The notes beneath the pieces were generated by a model, which saw nothing but the letters and a program-made list of their open reading frames with translations, ran no database searches and had not been told where the DNA came from. The position numbers and the translations under genes are program-made. DNA of 64,000 bases from Chlorokybus atmophyticus (taxonomy: Eukaryota > Streptophyta > Chlorokybophyceae > Chlorokybales > Chlorokybaceae): contig RHPI01002973.1 in NCBI GenBank assembly GCA_009103225.1, positions 1 through 64,000 of the forward strand, written 5' to 3'. This document shows, in pieces, positions 23,824-35,706 of this stretch; the first letter of the stretch is position 1; every line of letters starts with the position of its first letter.

Positions 23824-24613
23824 GCCTGCTCCGCTTGCTCCTCTTCCACCTCCAACTGCGTATTGCGAGGCCAAAAGATATACTGCCTTGACAGCCGTCC
23901 CGCTTCGTCCCACAGTTCTTGCGTCTGTAACCTTGGGTAAGTAAGAATGCCGCGATAATTGGTGTACAAATGCATCAACTCACCCATCCTGCGATGGCCA
24001 TGACTTCTGCCATTTTGTAGTACTTCAGCACCGCGACATGTGGGTGAGGGTGGGCCGGGAATTGATCCTTCTGCAATACGCTGCTGGTGAGTTTCTCGTG
24101 CAATGGGACATGTCACGCAAATGTAAGTTGATAACTAGGCTGATAGAACAAAACAACATCATGCATAGCAAGTGACATGCACAGGATCCCAGCAGCGACT
24201 GTCAATGCGATGCGCGATGCGCCTTAGCACAGAGCATTGACAGCCTATGCATGTCGTAAACAATCTTGATTGTTGAACGTTCTTACCTTGATGGCTTGCT
24301 GGTATTGAAGCCCCATAGCCTTGCACACATCCTGGTCCTCCCTACCGCCCCGGTTGTTAATCATGCGCACGCATCGGCACACCTGCGTGTTGAAATGCTG
24401 TCCGATTTTGGTGGGCTTGGTCTCTCCCCCAGTTGGTTGACCCCTTGCATCACGGTGACCAGCTTGCACATTGCACATGCAGAACGGGCAGCCCCAAATA
24501 AACGGCGCCCCTGTGGACGCCCGCCTTCGTTCCATGATGTCCAACTGCCTGGCAATCCTTCTCCTAGCGACTGTCTTGTACAACTTCTCACAGCTCCGCA
24601 CACCTCTCCTCGC
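23803..24613 (-). CDS. unrecognised gene, N-terminal part, runs into gap
   Basis: Function unknown. Minus-strand exons: about 24601-24290 (CEKLYKTVARRRIARQLD; a Cys/His cluster CPFCMCN...GQHFN...CRC; ends with donor GTAAGA), about 24090-23990 (HVAVLKYYKMAEVMAIAGW, donor GTGAGT), and about 23927-23803 (LQTQELWDEAGRLSRQYIFW then an acidic stretch and poly-Gln into the gap). The Cys/His cluster suggests a small zinc-binding module. The true start lies in an upstream exon not located. It is divergent from the plus-strand gene that starts near 24709, with a ~100-bp shared upstream region. It may join the SET fragment across the gap and repeat array; that is inference. Confidence 0.5.
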
Positions 24614-24708
24614 TTCACCCTGCGCCCTGAGCTACACCCATAACCACCACCACAACCACCACAACCACAACAATAGCAAACTATACTAGCGAGACCATGC
24701 AACGGCTA

Positions 24709-27700
24709 TGTACGCCGCCAACCTCCGTCCAATCTATGATGTCCCATCAATGACAGCCGCCAAGTTGGTGAGTCCCTAGCCCTAACACTGCTAACCCTTG
24801 ACAGCCGCCTTGTAAATTCTACGCAATTTGTTGCTAGCAGTGCGTTTAGCGTCGATTCGACGACAATAAATAAATGACAACCCCCAGATATAAGGTGAGT
24901 CTAGGGATTGACAGCCGCGTTGCTAGCTAGCTTTGTGAGTTCCATTGACTGTGTCGCACTGCATTTGGCACTGCACAATTGCGGCTTGTGCGGCGGTCAC
25001 AATGCTTGTGCGGCTCGTGCGAATGTCCATATGGAACAGAATAGGACTTGACAGTCCTAGTGAGTGAGTAGTGAGTTCGCTTGCGAGTTTGCATGCGCCC
25101 TGGTTGTGTGTTGCTTGAAAAATTGCACTAGTCGTTTGTGGTTTGCTGCTTGAGCTGGCAGCGCTTACCTGAAAGGTGTTTTGCTTTGAAGCTTGCATGC
25201 CTTGTTGATTGTGCGCTGAGTCACTGTCTGTGCACTAAGTTCGGTTGCTTGTTCAGGCTGTTCAGCTGACATTATGGCTACTGGGGAGGGCAGCCAACTG
25301 CCTGCTGCAGCTGATTGCTTCAGGGCCAAGGGCAACCATTTGCTGGGCCAGGTGGCAGGCCAGCAGTTCTCGATGAAGGAGGAGTACAAGCATATGCGCA
25401 TAACGCTGATGGTCAACCTGGATTAGCTGAAGAAGGAGATGTTAAGCAAGTGGCCACTACCTCAAGGTATGAAGGGCAAGGATTTCAAGATGAATGCCGA
25501 GCACCGGCAGAAGCTCGACGAAGTATGCGAGGCGGTCTTGCAGCAGTCACTTCCACTGGTCTTTGACGCAAACCACACGCTCACGTGGATAAAAGGTGAG
25601 CTGCTTTCTTGGTGACATCTGCTGTTGACAGAAACTTGAATTCAGCTGTGTTGAAGTGAGCTTTCAAGCATGTCGTTCAGCTTTCAGTTCACTCACTGTC
25701 TGCTTAGCTGTCTTGCCGTTGACAGTCCTTGCCCTGGTTGCTGTGTTTGTGCTTGTTGATTCATTGGTCAGTTGCGATATGCTGTCTTTGAGGCTGTCTT
25801 CTGCTAGATGCCATCTTCCAATAGCTGAAAATGCTGTATTGGAGCTGTCTTGCCGTTGACAGTCCTTGCCATTGGTACTTTGCTGTACTCTTATCTGCTT
25901 GTGTTGCAGCACAAATCAAGCAGCATGTACTGGTGCTGCAGTACTCCGTTGGCGCGAAGCGCGGCAGTGGTACCGGGAAGAGCGTCAGAGAACGCAATGA
26001 GGCCAAGAAGCAAAGGCGTGCCAGCGACAGGGAAGCTGCACAAGGCAGCCGCGCTGCTCAAGCTGGAGCTAGCTGGGGCATGACATTTTGTCTGGGGAGG
26101 GACATGAGGGCCAACCAGCAGGTGGTCATGCTTGCGCCTTTAATGGCTCTTCCTCTCACAAACGCTTAGTACCGGGCCACTTGGCTAAAAGAGAGGTAAG
26201 CAACCATGGTGCTGTTGGTCGACTGTCGGTCCTGTTGTACTGTTTTGCTGAGCTGCTGCCTCCATGCATACTGGCTTAACACATGGTGCCTGCTACTCTG
26301 AATGCTACTCTGCGTGTCACGACAGGGGTGCGGGCGGATATGCTGAAGATCAGGTGCTCGACATTTGCAACAACGCAGTAGTTGTTGGCGTCGCCACCAT
26401 CGATTTCGTATGCGAGCCAGACCAACCAATGCGCACGTATCTAGTCTCTGTTAACCACTGGATGGCAATGAAAAGTGAGGATGGCAACCTTGCCGTTCAA
26501 CTACCTGTGAAAGAAAGGCATTTTCTCTATGGCACGCCGACAAGCAGCTGCCATGGTGGGCGTACTCTGGAGGTACATTGCTTGCTGTGGATATGCACAT
26601 GCTCCTGCTGTGACTGTATGGTGTAGTGTATGAGCATTTCTTGTGTTAAACACAACAACATGCAGGGCAGGGAGATGGAGTGGCCCATGATGTTCTTGGC
26701 CAGCGGAGGCATCTGCCCCTGTGAGGCATGCGCTAACGATGAGCGCATTGCGGTGCCGGGTTGCATCAAGGACCGGCTGCCTACGCCCGCAGCCAGGCAC
26801 AGCACAGACACAGAGGTTAATAAGGGCTGTTGTTAGGCTGCTGTCACATGATGAACAGTCGCCAATGCAGCCATTGATCACGCCTTAACAGTCGCAAAGT
26901 GCATTACATGTTGCAGTTCTTGACAGTCATTAACGCACTGCAGACTGTGGTATTGACAGTCGCCAATGGACTGCACTGACCACTCTGGGTCCTAGGCAGG
27001 TTGCTGGGGCGATCTCTGACTGTGAAGATGAAGAAGCCGCCGCCATGGACTTGCGAACTGCAGCGGGGATCGTATGCAACACCAAGCCCAACGCCCCCAC
27101 CAGAGAGGAGGCAATGGACATGTATGAGTACTACCACCATATCGAGCACACGCTGTTCCACAATGGTCACCAGCTGGCATTTAAGGACCCCGACCGAATG
27201 GAGCGTGTACCAGACGAGCTGATCTTGAGAGCCATTGTCAGCGTTGCTGCCAAGAAAAAGTGGGTGTCCAACAAAGATGTTGAAGGAGGGTGCGAGTGGG
27301 GATCCAATCGCAAACTACCAGGTATGCATACTCCACTGCAGCAAGTTAACGACAGTCCTTTGCTGGTTTTCAAGAGTGATGAATTGGTACAATGCAGGGC
27401 TTTTGAGCGAGGCAAAGAAGAGAAAGCCATTCCGACCCAAGAGGCAGTGGACGCGACAAGCCTCGTCATCCTCCTAGGTGGGTGGTTTCCTGTGCTATGG
27501 TCAAGTTACTGTTTGTGTAAGCACGTGACAGTACAGTAGTTGTGCAGAGCTCAGCAAGCACTCGCTGAGTGTTTGCAAGAGATGCTGTTGAGCAAGGCTG
27601 TCGCGGGTGTCTTCACATTGGGGCTGAATCAACCAGGGAGAGCACAAGTCTGGCTTCCAGGCGAAGGTGCTGGCAACACAAGAGACTGATGTTGTTAGCT

Positions 27701-30700
27701 GCTCCTGTTACCTCCTGTAACCGCAGCTTGAAGTGCATGTAGGAGACTGTAGCTACAGTCTCACTGGCTTGACACTGATGGGCTGTCGTTTGACAGTCCA
27801 TGACAGCATTTCTATGAATTGCATGCGTGTTAGATTGTATGCACCGGGCACGGTGCAGGCACTAGTGCTAAGACCATGCATGGATTCAATGGACCGCCAG
27901 AGTCCACATAGCCGTTCCACGGTTTTGTCAAGACCTCACCTAGTCACACTAATCGCCGCCCGACTGCGAGGAGCGCCTGCGTTAGAGCCTCATTCATGGT
28001 GCGCATGGGTACAGGGGGTTCCATTGTTGCAGCACAACTACCAGCATGCATTGGATGTTTGGGTTAGGGTTACTTATAGTTTGGGGTAAGCCACACAGAC
28101 ACCGTCCTCGAACATGGACAACTTCATCGAAAATAGAGAATGTAATTTCGCTTGGTTTGTATGGACCAATAAACATAGAGTTCATTTGGCAATCAAAGTT
28201 TCGAAAAAAGGCAATTTCCACGACAATTGCTCGTGCGGCCTATTGCGGTCGGAGCAAGCGGAGACGCGATTGGTGTCCAACCAGCACAATTGCTGATGTG
28301 GATTTTCCGAACGATCACTGCATTCCATTGATTGCAGGGATTTCCGCACCGGGAATTGCACTGATTGTCCCACAGCACCGGCGTACTTGCTGGTTGTGTT
28401 GGCGGCGGCGGCGCTGTGGCGAGGTGAGCGAGCGTTGTCAGCTGTGCAATATATAGGATGCAGCAATTGTGGCATGTATCACAATGTGAGGCATGCATTG
28501 CACACCACACACAACAGCACACAACACTTACATTCACCACCGGGTGCTCTTCCTACTTACTACCTACCTAACTTCACTACTAGCCCAAACCCCGTTAGAC
28601 AAGCATGCATGCACGCGCATCACCTGCCTTCATGGATCCTTTCTTGTCGCACTGCTCTTTTAGTGGTTGCATGCTGGGTCACTTTGTTGCAATTAGCAAA
28701 TACAGCATGGTGTTGTGCCTTTAGCATTCTGGACTGCCATTTGCCTGCGAGCTTGCTGCTAGGCTTACCTTTGTCGTGTTCAGCTGGCAAGAAGCTGAAG
28801 CGGCTTCTACTCTACAAGATACTGGGTGTTTGGCTTGCTGGGTGCCTGTTTGACAAGTTCACAAGCACATGTTTGTGCATGCACATGCCATTTGCCTGCT
28901 AGCTTGCTGTTAGGCTTACCTTTCTCGTGTTCAGCTGGCAAGAAGCTGAAGAAGCTTCTACTCTACAAGGTACTGGGTGTTTGGTTTGCTGGGTGCCTGT
29001 TTGACAAGTTCACAAGCACGCCTTTGTGCAAGCAGCTTAGAGACACTTCTTTTGCAAGGTACATGGTTTGCTTGCTGTGACAAGTCAACAAGCAAGTCCA
29101 CATGGCTTACAACCTGCAGTCACTTGAGTCAACCAAGACTTGAGGTTGATTAGGGTTGCGGTTGCAACTGACTTGTAAAGCAAGCTTGATCTATAGAATG
29201 CTGGTGGTCCTTCTAATGAGCAGCTGCAGCATGAGTGGGAAACCAGTGAGGCGACTGTTCACCTGCGTGATCTTGAGACCACAGCAATGGTCTCCTTAAA
29301 AGTGAGCTTATGCATCAAGCATCCGCAATCAATGTCAGACCTTGCTGCCGAAGTCTGTTTCGTCCCATGTTGTACTAGTGCACCAATGTAAACTATGCAG
29401 GCACTGAAGGTCCTACATTGGCGTGGGAAGCATCATGCCCGTGATCGTCGCAAGGTCACCAAGCTGGCCGACAAAGGCCGGATTTGCTACGAGTACTGTC
29501 GCATGATGCCGGGGAAGACTCAAACGAAGCAGGACCCATTCAAGATCGCTCTTGCAACCAAATGCTGGCATCTGCTGAATCCAGAGCTCTCCTATCAAAT
29601 GGTTGGCAATTTCCCACAGTTATATGAGGCGTCATGCAATATGGCAGCATTGTCTGAGCTGGCTGGAGTTTGCTTTGCATGTGTTGGCCTTCACAACTTC
29701 TTCATTGGTGGGTAGGCGCGTTTGAAGATTCAACAGTATTTGGGCAACAAAAAGGGATACAGCAACCCCAAGCACAAAGAGAAGCAGAAAGAAAAGAGTC
29801 GGAAGCGTTACAAGGAGATGATGGAGAAGGCTTTCGCGGGGGGCTTTGTGCCAAGGCGCAGGGGAGGGCCTAGCGACAAGAACAACAAGGTGTGTGTCAT
29901 GTAGTGACTAAGGTGTTTATGCGATGTGCATGTCTTGAGTGCCTTTGCCATGTGCTTGATAGAAAGCCAACAAGAAGAAGCCCAAGAAGTCAAAGGAAGT
30001 GCAATCCGCCAGCGACGACGAGGATGCCACCTCAGAGGGTGACCTACAGTTTGCACAAAGTTGGCTTTGTCAATGTCGTGTTGAGAACGATGCTTTGTGT
30101 TTGATGGTGCCTTATATATGCAGGTTGTGTGGTGTGTATGATGACCCCTTGTAATTGCACGGCGCCCACGCGTTCACATCCCGCCAGCGACGCCATCGAC
30201 AACAGAAATAGCACCTCGCAGCGTGAGCCGCGTCTTGCGCGCGCAGGCAGCTGCTGGAGTACTGTGTGTATATGCAGCCTTTGGTGATCGGTGCCTTGTA
30301 TATGCGATAGGTAACAAGGAAGGCACTGCACTACAACCCTCAAGTTCTCCTGCGACTGGTTCACAGGTCAAATGCCGCTCCTGCTTGTACTTTGCTAAAC
30401 ATGTGTTCATGATCGTTTATGACTGTTGTGTTCAGGCACGTGCCAAGCAGGGTGCTGATGTGCGTGACAGCAGCTCAGGGAAGCGCAAAGTGTCTGGTGA
30501 GGTACGCAGCAGTGGACTTGATAGAGCGGCAATGCACTGAGTTGTGGCTCACCATCTGACTTCATGCCGTTGGCAGGAGGATGAGGTGTCAAGCCCCCCC
30601 AAAGAAGAAGAAAACAACCAAAACTGTTTGCTCGATACCGGCTTCCTACAAGTCTCACGAGGCAGGCCACTCGACTGGCAAGCAGGAGACGGTGTTGGAG

Positions 30701-31640
30701 AAGAAGAGCGGCAAGCGAAAGGAGGTATGAAAGCACCATGTACTTGATCTTATGGGCTTCTTGCGTTCTTCTGGCTGCACACAAACTGTCACCTGCGGCA
30801 GGCACGCATTCGTTGCGTGACGGTTGTAAGCTTGTTAACACGTCGTGTCACCTTGTCGCGCAGGATGAGCCAACGTATTCAAAAATGCTTGAGACAGATA
30901 GAAGCGAGAACAGCGGTGAAGACGGCGCCAAGGACAGCGCCCCGGACAGCGAGGGGGACAGCCCCAACAACAGCGACAACGACTCGCAGAAGGCAGGTCG
31001 CTTCGCAAGCACTGTATAAGAGAGATCACATTTGTGTATGTGTGTACCTTTTGATGTATTTGTCACTTGCACGCGCAGGAAGAGCTGAGCGACAAGGACG
31101 ACACCGCACCAACGATGAAGGTTGGCAGTGAAGTTCAACTGTTCATTAACGGGCGCAAAGAACCAGTAGGGGAGGCGCACGTAAGCGACATCAATCCTGT
31201 CAACAAGTTTCATGGCAAGAAGATTGGAGAGGGCAACATGGTGGTCCAGTTCAGCCGCAGTCTTCCCATCACTAGGACCAGACGTCCCGGACCAGGGGAA
31301 GAAGAGGTTGTGCCTCTGCCAATCAGCTTCAAGCGTGATGGGGTTGGAGTGCAAGTGACCCACTTGAAAGGTGAACGCGTTTGTGTGCATGCGATTGCAT
31401 GAACAGTTTCAACATTATGCAAGTCAGCTGAGTTCATGTGTGGTTGATGTATGCGCAGAGTGCGAGCCGGGTTTGTTGCTACTTTGGCCTGTTGGGTTGC
31501 TGAAGAGTATCAAGGTGAGGGAGCCAGCAAAGGAAGGCACAACCACATAGCGCGGGAGGGGCCGTGGGAAGGGCAGCCGGGGTGGGCGGGGTGGGCGCGG
31601 TGGGCGTGGTCGAGGCAGCAAGAAGTAGGTAGCAGAGATA
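24709..31640 (+). pseudogene. large multi-exon gene of unknown family with RGG tail, four in-frame TAG codons
   Basis: Not recognised. Candidate exons: 24709-24768, ~25268-25595, 25910-26195, 26326-26572, 26666-26815, 27000-27321, 27398-27476, ~27547-27690, 29400-29898, ~29965-30040, then short Lys/Ser/acidic exons to 31130, ~31079-31370, and ~31459-31640. Splice phases match from 25268 to 27321. Visible: a two-pair Cys cluster CPCEACANDE; MYEYYHHIEHTLFHNGHQLA; the basic tract RRKVTKLADKGRICYEYCRM; Lys-rich KHKEKQKEKSRKRYKEM; acidic low-complexity linkers; and a final Arg/Gly RGG box. TAG interrupts the frame at 25424, 26167, 29713 and 31548, and the frame continues sensibly after each. It could be an element-encoded second gene or a decaying host nucleic-acid-binding gene. 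The TTGACAGTC-type motif recurs in its introns. Confidence 0.5.
28738..29040 (+). repeat. 150-bp tandem duplication containing a mini-exon
   Basis: Two ~150-bp copies (starting 28738 and 28888) each hold an exon-like 35-nt core between CAG and GT(A) that encodes AGKKLKRLLLYK or AGKKLKKLLLYK. The first copy's donor reads GATACT, the second GTACTG, so only the second keeps a standard donor. It sits in the long intron region of the 24.7-31.6 kb gene. Confidence 0.6.
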
Positions 31641-31778
31641 CATTGTAGACATCAGTGAATTTTTTGTTCGAGTCAGCTGCCATTCACCTGACATTGCTGT
31701 CCAAATTCACCGGCTGGACTGATTGCTATGTGCTATGTCACAGCTATGCTATGTTACAGCTGTTGACGATAGCAAGAT

Positions 31779-32330
31779 GCAGTGGTTATTCAACCAAACT
31801 GTGAGTGAATAACCACTTATATGTAGGACTATGTGTGTGAGCAGAAGTGCTGTATTATTTAATTATTCGCGTGAAAATCAACCAAAGGCAGCAGTGATTG
31901 TTCAACCATACTATGGGTGAATAACCACTCAAATATAGGACTATGTGTGAGAGCAGATATGCTGTATTATTCAATCACAAATCGTATGAATAATCACTCG
32001 CTAGTATGGTACATGTGCTGTTGAAACAGCTTTAGTGTGTGTGAACATTAAGCCAATATGCGTGTGAATAATTACCTATAAAGAGGACCTAGTGTGAGAG
32101 CAGGCGCTGTACATAATCACGCACACAAAGTATGAATAATCACTTGGTGCCATGGTACAAGTCTAGGACCATGTATACCTAAGAAGACTGAATACGCAGT
32201 TCTGTTGCGAGTGAATAACTACTCACATGTAGAAGGTTGTGTGCGAGATGGACAACTACAATTATTCATGATTAAAACGTGTGAATATCCATTGCTTGTA
32301 TAAGGGCATTTGGCCTGAATAATCAGCAAT
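31779..32330. repeat. degenerate ~125-bp tandem repeats
   Basis: About four units share GTGAATAACCAC(T), TAGGACTATGTGTGAGAGCAG and GCTGTATTATTCAAT-like words, with increasing divergence to the right. No coding potential. The array separates the RGG-tailed gene from gypsy-2. Confidence 0.65.
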
Positions 32331-32424
32331 CGTAACAGCGACCTCTGCAGCCACGCAAGTGGCGAGTTCACACATAAAACAGATGAGTATTCAGGGCAAA
32401 TGCGCTGAATTTTCAGAAATTCGG

Positions 32425-34604
32425 GGGGTCCAGAATTACCGATGAGCAGGCCTTTGAGGAGCTGAAGAGCAGGCTCACCACCGCTCCCATCCTTCAACGT
32501 TCGAACTACGCCAAGCCTTTCATCCTTCACACCGACTGAAGCAAGCTGGGGATGGGAGCGGTGCTGGTGCAGCATGATGAGAACAAGAAGGAGCGGGTGG
32601 TGTCATACGCCAGCCGAAGCAACAATAGCGCCAAGGCCAACTACAGCAGCTACGAGCGGGAGTGCCTCGCTGCAGTGTGGGCCATCTCCTTTTTCCGACC
32701 CTTCCTCTTTGGTCGGCAGTTCCAGCTGATCACCGATCATCAGCCCCTCAAGTGGCTGATGACCAACCAACATCTGACAGGGAAACTTGCTCGATGGGCC
32801 CTGCTGTTGCAGGAGTTCGACTTCGAGATCGACAACCGCGCTGGCCTCACCAACCAAGACGCCGATGGCCTCAGTCGCAACCCTCACCTCAGCACCAGCG
32901 ATGCAACCGAAGCCCGGCATGAGCTCGTCCCGGCAGCAACAACCCCCACCATGGCAGCCATGTTTGCGGCTGCTGCGTTGCGCTCAGGGCGCAAGACCAA
33001 CACCACTGCCTCAGCAGTGGCAGAGGAGATTCCTGCCCTTGAGCCTAACAGCCCTGCGGCAACCACACCCTTGGGAGACGCCCATGCAGTCGACATTGAA
33101 GTCGATGACACAGAGTTGGCGCCCACTGACACCAGGCAGGACATATGGCTGGACAAGCCATCACTCTCCTTTCTTCAAAGTGGCCAGCTTCCCTCCGGCA
33201 TGAGTGCCCGAGAGAAGGATCGTGTCAACCAACGCACCCGTCACTATCGATGGGCAGATAACAAGCTATATCGCCGCTTCCATGACAAAGACAAGGAAGT
33301 GCCGACACCAGTCACGCGCGAGGGCATCATCACTTCCCTCCACACTAGGCTTGGACACTTTGGTGTCAAGCGTACAGTCAGCCTAGTGAGGGCACAATAT
33401 TGGTGGTATGGGTTAACAAAACAGGTGCAGGGGTTCGTCAGCCACTGCCAGCACTGTGACATGGTGCGCGCCAGCCTCAACACGCGTAGCGCCACCTTAC
33501 ACCCACTCCCCATCTCCGATCTCTTTTACCGATGGGGGCTCGACATCTTGAGAGACTTGGCACCCTCAGCGCGTGGCAACCGTTACATCCCAGTCATGAT
33601 CGAGCACTTCTCCAAATGGGTGGAGCTGGTACCATTATCCGACAAGAGCAGCAGGGGGGTGTTTCAAGCCTTCCTCTCTCACGTTCTCAGCCGATTTGGC
33701 AGCTGCGCCGAGGTCATCACTGACCAAATTACTGAGTTCAGAGGGGAGTTCGACACCCTCTTGGAGAGATGTTACATCGACCACCGTCGTGCCTCGCGTG
33801 ATCACCCTCAAGCCGACGGTCTCGCAGAGCGTACAGTGCAGACCATCAAGAAGGCACTCCGCAAGTACGTGCTGGAGTACGAGAAGAACACTTGGGATGA
33901 CCACCTCCCGTGGGTGGCCCTCAGATATCGATTGTCAAAGCAGGCGGCTTTGCGTGAGTACAGCCCGTACTACCTGCTGTTCGGGCGACCACCATTGCTC
34001 CCCTTCCGTGCGCAGCAGGAGGTGGATCGCGTTGTGAACAACCTCGACGACCCTGACTGGATGCACCACGACATCACCACGCGCCGCGCTTTTCGAGCGC
34101 ACCGTTCCCATGGCCTTCAACAACCTGCGCATCGCGCAGCATCGCGACACGCTGCGCTACGAGCGCGTACGCAGCGGCTTCTACAAGGAGCGCCAACGGC
34201 GATTCCAAGCGGGGGACTTTGCCTATCACATGGCAGCCACCAAAGACACGCTCGACACCTCCGTAGGCCGCACCGTCTACAAGGTACTCAAAGTGTACCC
34301 CACAGGGGTGCTGGACCTCCTTGGTCAAAACGGAGAGAGGTTGAAGGACAACATGGTGAACTGCGCGCCACGTCACCTTCCTTACGTAGCCGGCTTTGGG
34401 CGTATCCAGCACCCGCGTCCCGCGCGCAGCACACGCTGTGAACGCTGCGGCAGCGTCGACGACGACGCACTCATGATGCTCTGCAATGGCTGCAACAAGG
34501 GCTTGCATTGCTACTGCCTGGAGCCACCTTTGGACGTGATACCCATGGAGGAGTATTGGTGCGACGATTGCCGTACCAACGGCCCTCCTCACTTACGTTA
34601 GCAG
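32425..34604 (+). mobile_element. Ty3/gypsy element, 5'-truncated (gypsy-2)
   Basis: Begins inside the RT/RNase H connection (ITDEQAFEELKSRLTTAPIL) and continues through RNase H, the zinc-binding HHCC region, the integrase core and a PHD-finger tail to a TAG. No 5' LTR, gag or protease. Confidence 0.85.
32440..34601 (+). pseudogene. gypsy-2 Pol: RNase H, integrase, PHD finger
   Basis: RNase H begins before an in-frame TGA at 32537 (Trp expected in TD-W-SKLGMGAVL) and continues with SYASRSNNSAKANYSSYERE, ITDHQPLKWL and QDADGLSRNPH. The integrase has the zinc motif HTRLGHFGVKRTVSLVRAQY...CQHCDMVR and core acidic residues in WGLDILRDL, VITDQITEFRGE and DGLAERTVQTIKK. The second catalytic Asp sits in a TDQ rather than TDRG context. 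A frameshift near 34090 moves to the frame 34110-34601, which holds a chromo/GPY-like segment (VYKVLKVYPTGVLDLL) and a C4HC3 PHD finger at 34437-34571 (CERC, LCNGCNKGLHCYC, WCDDC). PHD fingers read histone H3 tails, so this tail probably steers integration to chromatin. Confidence 0.88.
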
Positions 34605-34648
34605 CTGAGCTCTGGAGCTGGAACCTCCCCCCGAGCTCAGGGGGGGTG

Positions 34649-35706
34649 GCTTGTTGACTGTGTGTCCTACAGCACCGCATGTACACTAGGGAGAACACCG
34701 ACTCCACCTGCCCGTACTACCCGGCAGCAGCAGACCAGCTGCACAAAGCACTTGTTACCATGAGGGTTGGGTTATCCTGCTTTGCTGAGCGTTACAAATG
34801 TGGCGCAGTAGCATGTCTAGCAAGCATGTGTGTCCCTGCAGTTGTCCGAGACAGCGTGATCCTCGACTCCCCTCGACCCGACAGCTGTCATGCCTATCGC
34901 CCGGGCATGCCAGTCTTCATCGGGCATGCCTACAGCGAGACCCTCGCCCGGCTTACCAGCATGGCGACCCGTGCGCGTCACTGACCAGTAGCTAAGTCAT
35001 GTCTCTAGAGTAGCTCATGACCATAGCCTACATAGGTACCGCGCGTAGCTGTTCAGTTGTGAGTTCAGTTATAAGTTGGGTTCTATCGAGTGGGGATTTC
35101 TTTGAAAATAGCCTCGATATAATCGCTAGCATATGTTCTAAACAGTCATGATTTGACTTATATAAGTAGGCACAGTGTTCACCGGATCAGGTGGTGACAC
35201 TGTGAGTGAGAAAGCTAAGAGCTTGTGAAGCGACTTGAACTACGAAACACGCCGTCCCGGCTCCCAAGAATCCCCTCACCGTGTGAGAGCCTGTGCATGC
35301 TCTTGTACACTATGCTTGTCCTTGTTATGAGCTTGGTGTACTTGGTCGCGGTGTGCTTGTTGGCATTAGTCAGGGCATAGCATCCACGTGTTGCTTGCTC
35401 ATTCACCTCACTTAACAATGCAATCTCTCATCCACTCATGCAAAGAACTGTGTAAACAGCGCTACCTATAGTAGTCGCTTGTTGACTGTGTGTCCTACAG
35501 CACCGCATGTACACTAGGGAGAACACCGACTCCACCTGCCCGTACTACCCGGCAGCAGCAGACCAGCTGCACAAAGCACTTGTTACCATGAGGGTTATCC
35601 TGCTTTGCTGCGCGTTACAAATGTGGCGCAGTAGCATGTCTAGCAAGCAAGTCTGTCCCTGCAGCTGTCCGAGACAGCGTGACCCTCGACTCCCCTCGAC
35701 CCGACA
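34649..35706 (+). repeat. direct repeat, 828-bp period, 1.3 copies
   Basis: 34649-34883 recurs at 35477-35706 with few changes (small indel near 34770/35598). Both begin GCTTGTTGACTGTGTGTCC. The unit starts right after gypsy-2 and probably represents its 3' UTR plus LTR, or two LTR copies, the second cut at 35707 by copia-2. No TG...CA boundary could be fixed. Confidence 0.55.

Noticed and set aside
23304-24116. Long open frames crossing the 446-N gap
   Set aside because: They consist mostly of unknown residues; only the part right of the gap was used.
25424-31550. Nuclear reassignment of TAG to glutamine
   Set aside because: MAD1 (858 codons, rich in CAG/CAA) and GAPDH have no internal TAG, MAD1 stops at TAG exactly at its conserved C-terminus, and two TAGs in copia elements replace Trp. 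Decay explains the pattern better.
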